64,000 nucleotides of DNA from Actinomadura bangladeshensis. Its GTDB lineage: Bacteria; Actinomycetota; Actinomycetes; Streptosporangiales; Streptosporangiaceae. Both the position numbers and the translations under genes were made by a program. Below the pieces are notes generated by a model, which did no database searches, was not told the origin of the DNA, and saw only the letters and a program-made list of their open reading frames with translations. Positions 20,725 to 31,798 of this stretch are shown piece by piece (positions within the stretch are counted from its first letter, which is position 1; every line of letters starts with the position of its first letter). Location of the stretch: positions 1 to 64,000 of the forward strand of contig NZ_SMJW01000009.1 in the NCBI RefSeq assembly GCF_004348335.1. The letters are read 5' to 3'.

Positions 20725-21603
20725 TCAGACGAGGGCGCAGGGGAGCTTGTTGAGGATGCAGGAGGACGGCTTGGCGGCGGTGCCGCGCGCGGTGAACACG
20801 ATCCGGACCTCGGCGCCGGGCGCGATCGCCTCGCGGCCCCGGACGTAGGGGACACTGCCGGTCCGGACGACGGTGGCGCCGCTGACCGCGGTGACCGAGG
20901 CGCCCTTGATCTTGAAGGCGAGCGCCCACCCGGTGACGGGCTGCGCGCCCTGGTTGGCGATGGTGGCGGTGGCCTTGAAGCCGCCGGGCGTCTTGGCGAC
21001 GGCGCGGAAGGCGATGACGAGGCCGTCGGCGCGGGCCGCCCCGCGGCCGGCGCGCTCGCCCGGACCGCGCTGGGAGACCTGGCTGTCGCGCGGGTTCGTC
21101 ACGGTGTCGCGGGGGGCGCCGCCGGCGAAGTTGAGCGAGATCTGCTGCGTGCTCAGCGCGTAGGAGACGATGCCGACCGCGATGACGAGCGCGACGATCG
21201 GCAGCAGCGGGAGCGGCAGCATGGAGACGAACCTGGTGAAGCCGCGCCCGCGGGCTGGTTCGGCGAAGGCCGTCTTCGGCCCGTCCGGCGGTTCCAGGGG
21301 ATCCGGGGGCTCGTCGGGAGCGGCGGCGGGGGCACCGGGGTAGTCGCCCGGGTAGTCGCCGGGGAGCGGGTCGAACCGGTACCCGCCGGGCGGTCCGTGC
21401 TGGCGCTCCGCGGCGGGCGGCGGGCCCGGTCTGGGCCGCTCGTACGACGACACGAACACCCGGTCGTCGGTCGGCCCCGAGAACGCCTCGAACGAGGGGT
21501 CGGAGGACGGGTCGGAGAGAGCCCCGTAGTACGGCCCGCGGGACGCCGGGGCGCCGGGAGCGGGTTCGTCGTCCGGTGGCTCGTGCCTCGTGTGTCGTCC
21601 CAT
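20725..21603 (-). CDS. Membrane-anchored protein with extracellular CBM2-like domain
   Basis: 292 residues with no recognised enzyme domain. Layout: a Pro/Asp-rich cytoplasmic region (1-120), one membrane helix (about 127-150), a linker, and a C-terminal beta-rich domain (about 195-292). That last domain resembles the carbohydrate-binding module 2 fold: [12 protein letters not shown], then [16 protein letters not shown], then a cysteine near the end ([10 protein letters not shown]). Such domains bind polysaccharides when secreted; here it would face outwards on the cell surface. A related protein with the same plan is at the right edge of the window. It lies between thiD and thiL, so it is an insert in the thiamine cluster. 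Binding is not demonstrated by sequence. Confidence 0.75.
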   Translation of the reverse strand: MGRHTRHEPPDDEPAPGAPASRGPYYGALSDPSSDPSFEAFSGPTDDRVFVSSYERPRPGPPPAAERQHGPPGGYRFDPLPGDYPGDYPGAPAAAPDEPPDPLEPPDGPKTAFAEPARGRGFTRFVSMLPLPLLPIVALVIAVGIVSYALSTQQISLNFAGGAPRDTVTNPRDSQVSQRGPGERAGRGAARADGLVIAFRAVAKTPGGFKATATIANQGAQPVTGWALAFKIKGASVTAVSGATVVRTGSVPYVRGREAIAPGAEVRIVFTARGTAAKPSSCILNKLPCALV

Positions 21604-21704
21604 CCCATCCTTCTTCGATCACAGGATGTATACCAAACCCGTACCAAACCTGCCTACTGGATGCGTCAACGCACACGCCTGTACGCGGTCCGTGCGGGGG
21701 CCGT

Positions 21705-22619
21705 TCAGACGGCGAAGTGATCCCAGGCGCCGGAGGGCGGTTCGCGTCCGTCCACGCGCACTCCCGATCCCGTCGTCACGACGCCGATGCGCGACCAGGA
21801 CGGCGGCACCGAGCCGGGGAACGTCCCGGCGAACGCGTGGTCCTCGCCACCGGTGAGCGCGTGCCGCAGCCCGTCCGGCCCGAGGACGTCCGGGACGGGC
21901 ACGGACGCCGAGTCGATCTCGATCCGCACGCCGCTCGCGTCGGCGATGTGCCCGAGGTCCTGGACGAGCCCGTCGCTCACGTCCAGCAGCGCGGTGGCGC
22001 CGTGGGCCCGCGCCTCACCGCCGGCGCCGTAGGGCGGTTCGGGGCGCCGGTGCGCCGCGATGAGCTCCTCCGCCCCGGCGCGCCCCTCGGTGAGCAGTTC
22101 CAGCCCGGCGGAGGCGAACCCGAGCCGTCCCCGGACGGCCACGATGTCGCCCGGGCGCGCCCCGGACCGGGTGAGCGGCGCCGCGCCGCCGAGGTCGCCG
22201 AGCGCGGTGACCGCGAGCATGATCTGCGGCGCGGAGACGACGTCGCCGCCCACGACCGACGCCCCGGCCTCGCGGCACTCGTCCGCGAACCCGTCGTAGA
22301 GCCGCTCGGCCCAGCCGGTCTCGGTCGCGGCCGGCGCCGCGAAGCCGATCAGGAGCGCGGTGGGCCGGGCGCCCATCGCGACGACGTCGGCGAGGTTCTG
22401 CGCGGCGGCCTTGCGCCCGATGTCGTAGGGGCCGGACCAGTCGCGGCGGAAGTGCCGCCCGTCCACCAGCAGGTCGGTGGTGGCGACGACGCGCCCGTCC
22501 GGCGCGGCGACGACGGCCGCGTCGTCGCCGGGGCCGAGGCGGACCGCCGGGCCCTGCGGCAGCCGCCGCGTCAGCCGGCCGATCAACCCGAACTCGCCCA
22601 GCTCGCCGATCATGCCCAT
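21705..22619 (-). CDS. thiL: Thiamine-monophosphate kinase
   Basis: Phosphorylates thiamine monophosphate to the pyrophosphate cofactor, 304 residues, AIR synthase-like fold. The N-terminal Mg-ATP motif GPGDDAAVV is at residues 29-37, followed by [26 protein letters not shown] and [10 protein letters not shown] are the expected central motifs, and [14 protein letters not shown] lies towards the C-terminus. It is divergent from the Lrp-like gene, the conserved arrangement. Confidence 0.94.
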   Translation of the reverse strand: MGMIGELGEFGLIGRLTRRLPQGPAVRLGPGDDAAVVAAPDGRVVATTDLLVDGRHFRRDWSGPYDIGRKAAAQNLADVVAMGARPTALLIGFAAPAATETGWAERLYDGFADECREAGASVVGGDVVSAPQIMLAVTALGDLGGAAPLTRSGARPGDIVAVRGRLGFASAGLELLTEGRAGAEELIAAHRRPEPPYGAGGEARAHGATALLDVSDGLVQDLGHIADASGVRIEIDSASVPVPDVLGPDGLRHALTGGEDHAFAGTFPGSVPPSWSRIGVVTTGSGVRVDGREPPSGAWDHFAV

Positions 22620-22752
22620 CCGCGCCCGTCCCCCGTGTTCCGCCTGCTCGGCCCGCCTCCGCGCGGAACCCGGTACCCCGGGCCCCCGTCGCGGCGCGTA
22701 ACACGATACGGTGAACCGTCCGACGGTTGATTCTCCGCTTGGGGAGGACGTG

Positions 22753-22986
22753 ATGGTGCAGGCCTACATCCTCATCCAGACCGAAGTCGGTAAGGCCGCC
22801 GAGGTGGCGGGCCACATCTCCGGCGTGACGGGTGTCACCCTGGCGGAGGACGTCACGGGTCCCTACGACGTGATCGTCCGAGCGGAGGCGCGCAATGTCG
22901 ACGAGCTGGGCAAGCTCGTCGTGGCGCAGATCCAGTCGGTGGAAGGCATCACCCGCACCCTCACCTGCCCGATTGTCCACATTTAA
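22753..22986 (+). CDS. Stand-alone Lrp/AsnC ligand-binding (RAM) domain protein
   Basis: 77 residues, consisting only of the alpha-beta ligand-binding domain of Lrp/AsnC regulators with no DNA-binding helix-turn-helix. The core GPYDVIVRAEARNVDELGKL is typical of the family. Stand-alone versions form oligomers that bind amino acids. GGGGAGG precedes the ATG at 22753. It overlaps the DUF3515 gene by 14 bases, so the two are coupled; the pair is conserved next to thiL in actinobacteria. Confidence 0.9.
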   Translation: MVQAYILIQTEVGKAAEVAGHISGVTGVTLAEDVTGPYDVIVRAEARNVDELGKLVVAQIQSVEGITRTLTCPIVHI

Positions 22987-23455
22987 ACGGCTCGGCCGAC
23001 CAGGGCCGTGGCCTTGGGCGGTGCTCGCCGGGGTGGCGGTGCTGGCGGCGGCCTGCGGCGGCGGTGCCGTGCAGGTGCCCGTGCCGAGCCCGGACGCGGC
23101 CGGCGCCCGGCTGTGCCAGGGTCTGCGGCTGCCCGAGAAGGTGCACGGGCAGGAGCGCCGCGACACCTCCCCGAGCTCGCCGCTGACCGCCGCGTGGGGG
23201 TCGCCCGCGATCGCGCTGCGCTGCGGCGTGCCCCGCCCGGCCTCGCTTCAGCCCACGTCCCAGCTGGTGACGATCAACGGGATCGACTGGTTCGGCACGC
23301 CCACCGACCGCCCGGTCACGTGGACGGCGGTGGGCCGCCAGGCGTACGTGGAGATCACGGTGCCGCCGAAGTACGACCCGGCCGGGGACGTGCTGATCGA
23401 GCTGGGGCCGCCGATCAAGGCGACGATCCCGGCCAAGCCCGAGGGCCAGATCTGA
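22973..23455 (+). CDS. DUF3515 lipoprotein
   Basis: About 160 residues. A basic N-terminus (LSTFKRLGR) leads into a hydrophobic helix ending in AVLAAACGGG, a plausible lipobox, so this is probably an exported lipoprotein. The mature part contains conserved short motifs (CGVPRPASL, NGIDWF) of DUF3515. The function is unknown. The start is probably TTG at 22973, overlapping the Lrp gene; no ATG fits. Its stop codon directly abuts the stop of the convergent NTF2-like gene at 23456. In relatives ddl follows; here the inserted cyp51 block lies between. Confidence 0.8.
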   Translation: MSTFKRLGRPGPWPWAVLAGVAVLAAACGGGAVQVPVPSPDAAGARLCQGLRLPEKVHGQERRDTSPSSPLTAAWGSPAIALRCGVPRPASLQPTSQLVTINGIDWFGTPTDRPVTWTAVGRQAYVEITVPPKYDPAGDVLIELGPPIKATIPAKPEGQI

Positions 23456-24006
23456 TCACCAGATCGGGACCGGGCTCTCCCCGCGCGGGTAGTAGCCGGG
23501 GATCGGCTCGCCGGACGCGGCCCGCTCCAGGCGCCGCTTCATCCCGTCCGACAGCACGTCCGCCTTCATCATCTCGACGAACACGGACGTGACGTTGCCG
23601 AGGTCGAACCAGTCGCGCTGCCACGACCACTGCCGGTTCCCCGCGTACCGGAACCAGGACCCGCCGATGCCGAGGACCTCGTAGGGCGTCCCGTCGGGAC
23701 GGTTCGCGTCGGCGACCTGCTTCCAGAACCCGACGACCTCGCCCTTCGCCTCGTCGACGAGGATGCTCTGGTAGGGGTACGTCCAGCCGTCGAGGCCGCC
23801 CATCTCCGAGCCGAGCGCGAGGTCGCGGATCTCGTCGCGGCCGACGGCCATGAAGTCCTGGTTCGGCCCGATGTTCCAGCCGTAGGTGGCGTCCTCGGTG
23901 TAGAGGTCGGCCAGCGGACGCCAGTCGCCGGCCTCCTCGCAGCGGCGGTTCTCGGCCAGCCAGTGCTCGACCATCGCGTCGAGTTCGTCACGGGGGAACG
24001 CGGGCA

Positions 24007-24007
<1 letters not shown>
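23456..24007 (-). CDS. NTF2/SnoaL-like protein of the cyp51 operon
   Basis: 183 residues with the cone-shaped NTF2/SnoaL-like architecture: helix AMVEHWLAENRRCEEAGDW, then LADLYTEDATYGWNIGP, then aromatic-rich strands. It is the last gene of the minus-strand operon; its ATG overlaps the ferredoxin stop (TGATG). Length and position match M. tuberculosis Rv0762c (about 181 residues, from memory), which lies in the same place beside cyp51. Proteins of this fold are often isomerases, hydrolases or binding proteins for steroids and polyketides. The substrate here is unknown. Confidence 0.85.
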
Positions 24008-26326
<2,319 letters not shown>

Positions 26327-27532
26327 CTACCGCACCTCCACACGCACGGGCAGGGCCGCGAACCCGCGGACGTTCACCGAGTGCACCCGCTCGGCCTTCG
26401 CGAAGTCGACCTCGTAGGAGGCGACCTTCCGCACGAACTCGGTCAGCGCGATGCGCGCCTCCAGCCGGGCCAGGTTCGCGCCGAGGCAGAAGTGCCGCCC
26501 GCCGCCGAAGCTGACGAGCTGGGAGGTGTCGCGGTCGAGGTCGTAGGCGTCGGCGTCGGCGAACACGCGCGGGTCGCGGTTGGCCGACCCGACCAGCAGC
26601 AGTATCCGGTCGCCCGCGGGCACGCGCCGCCCGTGCAGCTCGACGTCCTTCACGACCTTGCGGGCCAGCATCTGGCTGGAGGTGTCGTAGCGGAGCGTCT
26701 CCTCCACCCAGTCGTCGACCCGTGCCGGATCGCCCAGCGGCTTCGCCGCCTCGGCGGGGTTGCGCGTGCCCCAGTACAGGGCGTTGGCGAGCAGCTTCGT
26801 CGTGGTCTCGTTGCCGGCGACGACCATCAGGAACAGGAACGCGATGATCTCGGTGTCGTCCAGCCGGTCGCCGTCGATCTCGGCGTCCAGCAGCGCGGAC
26901 GTCAGGTCGCCGGACGGCTTGCGGCGCCGCTCGGCGACCATGTCCTGGTAGTAGCCGACGAGGGTGAGGGCCGCGTCCATCCCGGCGGGCGGGACGTCGT
27001 TGAGGCCCTCCTCCCGGTGGACGACGGTGTCGGCGAGCCGGCGCACCTCCACGCGGTCGGCCTCGGGGACGCCCATCATCTCGGAGATGACGTCCATGGG
27101 CAGCAGGCCCGCGAAGTCGGCGACGAAGTCGAACTCGCCCTTGTCCAGGGCGGGCTCCAAGTGCCGCAGCGTCAGCGCCCTGATGCCGTCCGCCATCTCC
27201 TTGACGCGCCGCGGCGTGAAGCCCTTCGACACGAGCGCGCGCATCCGCGTGTGCCGCGGCGGGTCGAGCGCGAGGAACGACATCGTCCGGTGCGCGTGCG
27301 GGCCCCAGGCGCTCGGCTCCAGCGAGACGCCGTGCGAGCTGGAGAACGTCGCGTGGTCGCGGAAGGCCGCCGCGACGTCGGCGTGCCGGGACAGCGCCCA
27401 GAAGCCGAGCTCGTCGTTGCGGTAGACGGGCGCCTCCTCGCGGAGGCGCTCGTAGAAGGGGTAGGGGTCTTCATGGACGGCGTAGTCGAACGGGCTGTAG
27501 GAGACCTGCGCGGCAGGGTCCACGGCCGTCAC
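26327..27532 (-). CDS. Cytochrome P450, CYP123-like
   Basis: 401 residues, a soluble bacterial class I P450. The I-helix is VVAGNETTTK, ExxR is EETLRYD, and the heme loop FGGGRHFCLG has its Cys near residue 348. The C-terminal ALPVRVEV ending is normal. Position and length correspond to M. tuberculosis CYP123 (Rv0766c, about 402 residues, from memory). The GTG start lies one base after the tetR stop, preceded by GGAG. It likely shares the ferredoxin encoded downstream with CYP51. The substrate is unknown. Confidence 0.92.
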   Translation of the reverse strand: MTAVDPAAQVSYSPFDYAVHEDPYPFYERLREEAPVYRNDELGFWALSRHADVAAAFRDHATFSSSHGVSLEPSAWGPHAHRTMSFLALDPPRHTRMRALVSKGFTPRRVKEMADGIRALTLRHLEPALDKGEFDFVADFAGLLPMDVISEMMGVPEADRVEVRRLADTVVHREEGLNDVPPAGMDAALTLVGYYQDMVAERRRKPSGDLTSALLDAEIDGDRLDDTEIIAFLFLMVVAGNETTTKLLANALYWGTRNPAEAAKPLGDPARVDDWVEETLRYDTSSQMLARKVVKDVELHGRRVPAGDRILLLVGSANRDPRVFADADAYDLDRDTSQLVSFGGGRHFCLGANLARLEARIALTEFVRKVASYEVDFAKAERVHSVNVRGFAALPVRVEVR

Positions 27533-27533
27533 C

Positions 27534-28121
27534 TCACTCCGGGGGGTCGGGCAGGATGAGCTCCGCCATCTCGGCGAGCCGGTCGGCCATGCGGGCGTAG
27601 GAGGTGTAGCCCATGCCCGCGTGCACGAGCGCGCCGGTGTAGGCCAGCTCCAGCGCGCCCAGGATCTTGGGGTCGTCCCGGTCGCGGAGCGCGGCCCGCA
27701 GCCGCTCGCGGATCGCGACGCCGATCCGCACCCGCAGTTCGCGGACGTCGGGGTCGGTGCCGAGCAGGGCGGTGGTGCACGCCGCCGCCAGCTCCGGCTC
27801 GTCCGACACCAGCAGCGCGATCTCGCGCAGCGTCTCCACCACGCGTTCGAGCAGCGCGCCGTCGGCCTCCACCGGCGGCAGCGCGCTGAGCCGCCGCCAG
27901 AACACCTCCGTGATCAGATGGTTCTTGGAGGCGAAGTAGGTGTAGGCGGTCGCGGGGGCGACCCCGGCGCGCTTGGCCACGTTGCGGACGGTCAGTCCCT
28001 CGTAGCCGGTCTCGCCGACCTCCGCCACGGCGGCGTCGGTCAGCCGCCGCACCGTGTCGGCCTGCCGCTCGGTGAGGCGGCGGCGGGTGGGCTCGGTCGT
28101 CAGCCGCTCGTTACCGGACAC
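27534..28121 (-). CDS. TetR-family repressor of the cyp51 locus
   Basis: About 195 residues. The N-terminal helix-turn-helix is clear (EVGETGYEGLTVRNVAKRAG, then APATAYTYFASKNHL). The C-terminal ligand-binding half is divergent, as usual. Two starts are possible: GTG at 28121, which lies inside a palindrome at the same register as the aldehyde dehydrogenase start, or ATG at 28133. Neither has a ribosome site, so the message is probably leaderless or nearly so. It is the first gene of the minus-strand operon and divergent from the plus-strand operon, so it likely represses both. Confidence 0.9.
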   Translation of the reverse strand: MSGNERLTTEPTRRRLTERQADTVRRLTDAAVAEVGETGYEGLTVRNVAKRAGVAPATAYTYFASKNHLITEVFWRRLSALPPVEADGALLERVVETLREIALLVSDEPELAAACTTALLGTDPDVRELRVRIGVAIRERLRAALRDRDDPKILGALELAYTGALVHAGMGYTSYARMADRLAEMAELILPDPPE

Positions 28122-28129
28122 GTGTCCAG
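28114..28129. promoter_or_regulatory. Operator copy A at the tetR start
   Basis: CCGGACA-CG-TGTCCAG, containing the perfect 12-bp palindrome GGACACGTGTCC (28116-28127). On the minus strand the tetR GTG begins at the second spacer base. A TAATGT element lies 8 bases upstream of that GTG. The sequence matches operator copy B in 6 of 7 arm positions, which supports autoregulation. Confidence 0.7.
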
Positions 28130-28176
28130 ACATTAGTTCAGAAACAGGCGCCGCGCAACGACCCGGTGATGGCGGG

Positions 28177-28240
28177 GCGGGTGGGATCCGAACCCGGAGC
28201 GTCCACTTCCTGAGAGTGGCCCCTCTGCCGGTTGGGGCCG
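28177..28240 (-). pseudogene. Degenerate tRNA-Leu(CAG)-like remnant
   Basis: On the minus strand the D-arm-like CCCC/GGGG with an AACCGGCAGA loop, an anticodon arm CCACT-CTCAGGA-AGTGG (anticodon CAG), and the B-box GGGTTCGGATCCC follow in tRNA order. The T-stem has two mismatches, position 58 of the T-loop is G instead of A, and no 7-bp acceptor stem can be drawn. This looks like a dead tRNA or a tRNA-derived remnant. It sits between the two operator copies. Confidence 0.35.
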
Positions 28241-28315
28241 CAATGGGTTTTCCCGGACGAATTCCGGCGGTCCGGGCCTTGCGCTCCGGCGCCGGCTGAA
28301 CTGTAGTCTGGACAA

Positions 28316-29772
<1,457 letters not shown>

Positions 29773-29776
<4 letters not shown>

Positions 29777-30507
29777 GGTTCGAGGGAAGGGTCGCGGTCG
29801 TCACCGGGGCCGCGCAGGGCATCGGCGAGGCGTACGCAAGGGCGCTGGCCGCCGAGGGCGCGCACGTCGTCGTCGCCGACGTGGACGAGCGCGGGCAGGG
29901 CGTGGCCGACGACATCAAGGGCCTGTTCGTCCGGACCGACGTGTCCGACCCCGCGTCGGTGGAGGCCATGGCGGCGGCCGCGAAGGAGCGGTTCGGCGGG
30001 ATCGACCACCTCGTCAACAACGCCGCCATCTTCGGCACGATGAAGCTGGACTTCCTCTTCACGGTCGACTGGGACTACTACAAGAAGTTCATGGCCGTGA
30101 ACATGGACGGCGCGCTGCTGTGCGCACGCGCCTGCCACCCCCACATGCAGGAGCGCGGCGGCGGCTCCATCGTGAACCAGTCGTCCACGGCGGCGTGGCA
30201 GTACTCCGGCTTCTACGGGCTGGCCAAGGTCGGCGTCAACGGGCTCACGCAGCAGCTCGCGCACGAGTTCGGCAGCATGAACATCCGCGTGAACGCGATC
30301 GCGCCCGGCCCGATCGACACCGAGGCGAACCGCACCGTCGTGCCGGGCAACATGTCGCAGAAGATCGTCCAGGACAAAATGGCGCTGAAGCGCATGGGGT
30401 CGCCCGAGGACCTCGTCGGCGCCTGCCTGTTCCTGCTGTCGGACGACGCGGCGTGGATCACCGGGCAGATCGTCAACGTCGACGGGGGCGAGGTGTTCCG
30501 CGCATGA
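29773..30507 (+). CDS. Short-chain dehydrogenase (second SDR of the locus)
   Basis: 244 residues, classical SDR. The cofactor motif is TGAAQGIG (about residues 11-18), NNAA follows near 82, the Ser is in NQSST, the catalytic YxxxK is YGLAK (about 148-152), and the C-terminal DGGEVFRA closes the dimer. Its ATG overlaps the aldehyde dehydrogenase stop (ATGA). It matches the position of Rv0769. It probably acts on an alcohol or ketone intermediate in the same pathway as the P450s; the substrate is unknown. Confidence 0.93.
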
Positions 30508-30526
30508 GCGAAGCGAACCGGCAGGC

Positions 30527-30546
30527 GCGGGGGGTCGTCCCCCCGC
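30527..30546. other. Strong GC hairpin between two operon genes
   Basis: GCGGGGGG and CCCCCCGC form a perfect 8-bp stem with a TCGT loop. It lies between the SDR stop (30507) and the preferred start of the next dehydrogenase (30558). It may tune expression or stabilise an mRNA end. A similar G-run/C-run hairpin occurs near the tRNA genes. Confidence 0.55.
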
Positions 30547-30557
30547 AAGAGAAACGC

Positions 30558-31400
30558 ATGAAGGTCGGGTTCATCGGGCTCGGCCAGATGGGCGCGCCGA
30601 TGGCGGGGCATCTCGCCGGCGACGGCGTGGTCGTCTACGACGCGCGCCCGGAGGCGATGGCGCCGCTGGTGAAGGCGGGCGCGCGGGCGGCCGGGAGCGT
30701 GGCCGAGGTCGCCGCGCACGCCGACCTCGTCTCGATCATGGTGCGGGACGACGAGCAGGTGAACGAGGTCGGCGACGAGGTGCTCGCGAGCGCCCGCCCG
30801 GGCACGGTGCTGGCGATCCACTCCACGATCCGCGCGCGGACGGCCGAGAACCTCGCGGCGCGGGCCCGGCGGTACGCGATCGAGGTCGTGGACGCGCCGG
30901 TCAGCGGCGGGTTCATGGGGGCGAGCGCGGGCAGCCTCGCGGTGATGGTCGGCGGTACGGACGAGGCGTTCGAGCGCTGCCGGGAGCCGTTCGGCGCCTG
31001 GGCCGGCCTCGTCCTGCACATGGGCCCGGTCGGCGCGGGCACCCGCACGAAGCTGGCCCGCAACATGCTGCACTTCATCTCGTTCACGGCCGCCGCCGAG
31101 GCGCAGCGGCTGGCGGAGGCGTCGGGGGTGTCGCTGCGCAAGCTGGGCCGGGTCGTCCGGCACACCGACGCGATCACCGGCGGCGCGGGGTCGATCATGC
31201 TGCGCCCGACGACCGCGCCGCTGGATCCGGACGACGACCTGTACGGCATCCTGTGCCACACCCGCGACCTCGGCGAGAAGGACCTGTCGCTCGCCTTGGA
31301 ACTGGCGGACGAACTGGGCGTCGACGTGCCCCTCGCCCGCATCGCCCGCGACCGCTTCGGCCCCGGCCTCGGCCTGGGCGAGGGAGACACCGATGGATGA
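30558..31400 (+). CDS. Beta-hydroxyacid dehydrogenase (HIBADH/6PGDH-like)
   Basis: 280 residues. The Rossmann motif GFIGLGQMGAPMAG is at the very N-terminus, substrate-binding DAPVSGGFMGA near residue 115, and the catalytic Lys lies in TKLARNMLHF near residue 160. The family reduces or oxidises beta-hydroxyacids with NAD(P). The start MKVGF at 30558 was preferred; an upstream ATG at 30504 overlapping the SDR stop would add 18 residues through a hairpin and looks non-homologous. It corresponds to Rv0770 in the mycobacterial cluster. The stop overlaps the CMD start by 8 bases. Confidence 0.9.
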   Translation: MKVGFIGLGQMGAPMAGHLAGDGVVVYDARPEAMAPLVKAGARAAGSVAEVAAHADLVSIMVRDDEQVNEVGDEVLASARPGTVLAIHSTIRARTAENLAARARRYAIEVVDAPVSGGFMGASAGSLAVMVGGTDEAFERCREPFGAWAGLVLHMGPVGAGTRTKLARNMLHFISFTAAAEAQRLAEASGVSLRKLGRVVRHTDAITGGAGSIMLRPTTAPLDPDDDLYGILCHTRDLGEKDLSLALELADELGVDVPLARIARDRFGPGLGLGEGDTDG

Positions 31401-31764
31401 GCGGCGCGAGCGCGGCCTGGAGATGATGCGGCAGGTCTACGGGTGGGAGATCGGGGACGCGCCCGGCGACTTCTTCGGCATCACCGTCGACCATCTGTTC
31501 GGCGACATCTGGACGCGTCCGGGCCTCACCCTGCGCGACCGGCGCCTGCTGCTCATCGGCATGCTCGCGGGCCAGGGGCTCAACGACGTCCTCGACATCC
31601 AGATCCCGGCGGCGCTGGCCAACGGCGAGGTGTCCCCGGACGAGCTGCGCGAGATCGGCATCTTCCTGACCCACTACGTCGGCTGGCCGCTCGGCTCCCG
31701 GCTGAGCGTCCAGATCGACACGCTGATCGCCAAGCACGAGAAGCAGAAGAAAAAGGACGAATAG
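31393..31764 (+). CDS. Carboxymuconolactone decarboxylase-family protein
   Basis: 123 residues, CMD/AhpD fold. The core RDRRLLLIGMLAGQGLNDVL, then IQIPAALANGEVSPDELREI, then the His motif THYVGWP are as in gamma-carboxymuconolactone decarboxylases. It lacks the CxxC pair of AhpD peroxidases, and there is no cysteine at all, so a peroxidase role is unlikely. It is the last gene of the plus-strand operon and matches Rv0771 by position. The C-terminus is Lys-rich. The substrate is unknown. Confidence 0.88.
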   Translation: MDERRERGLEMMRQVYGWEIGDAPGDFFGITVDHLFGDIWTRPGLTLRDRRLLLIGMLAGQGLNDVLDIQIPAALANGEVSPDELREIGIFLTHYVGWPLGSRLSVQIDTLIAKHEKQKKKDE

Positions 31765-31798
31765 GCAACCGGGCGGCCGGTGCGGGCGTCCAACGTCC

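Noticed and set aside
28177-28240. A functional tRNA-Leu gene
   Set aside because: There is no acceptor stem, the T-stem has two mismatches and the T-loop has G instead of A at position 58. It is listed only as a degenerate remnant.
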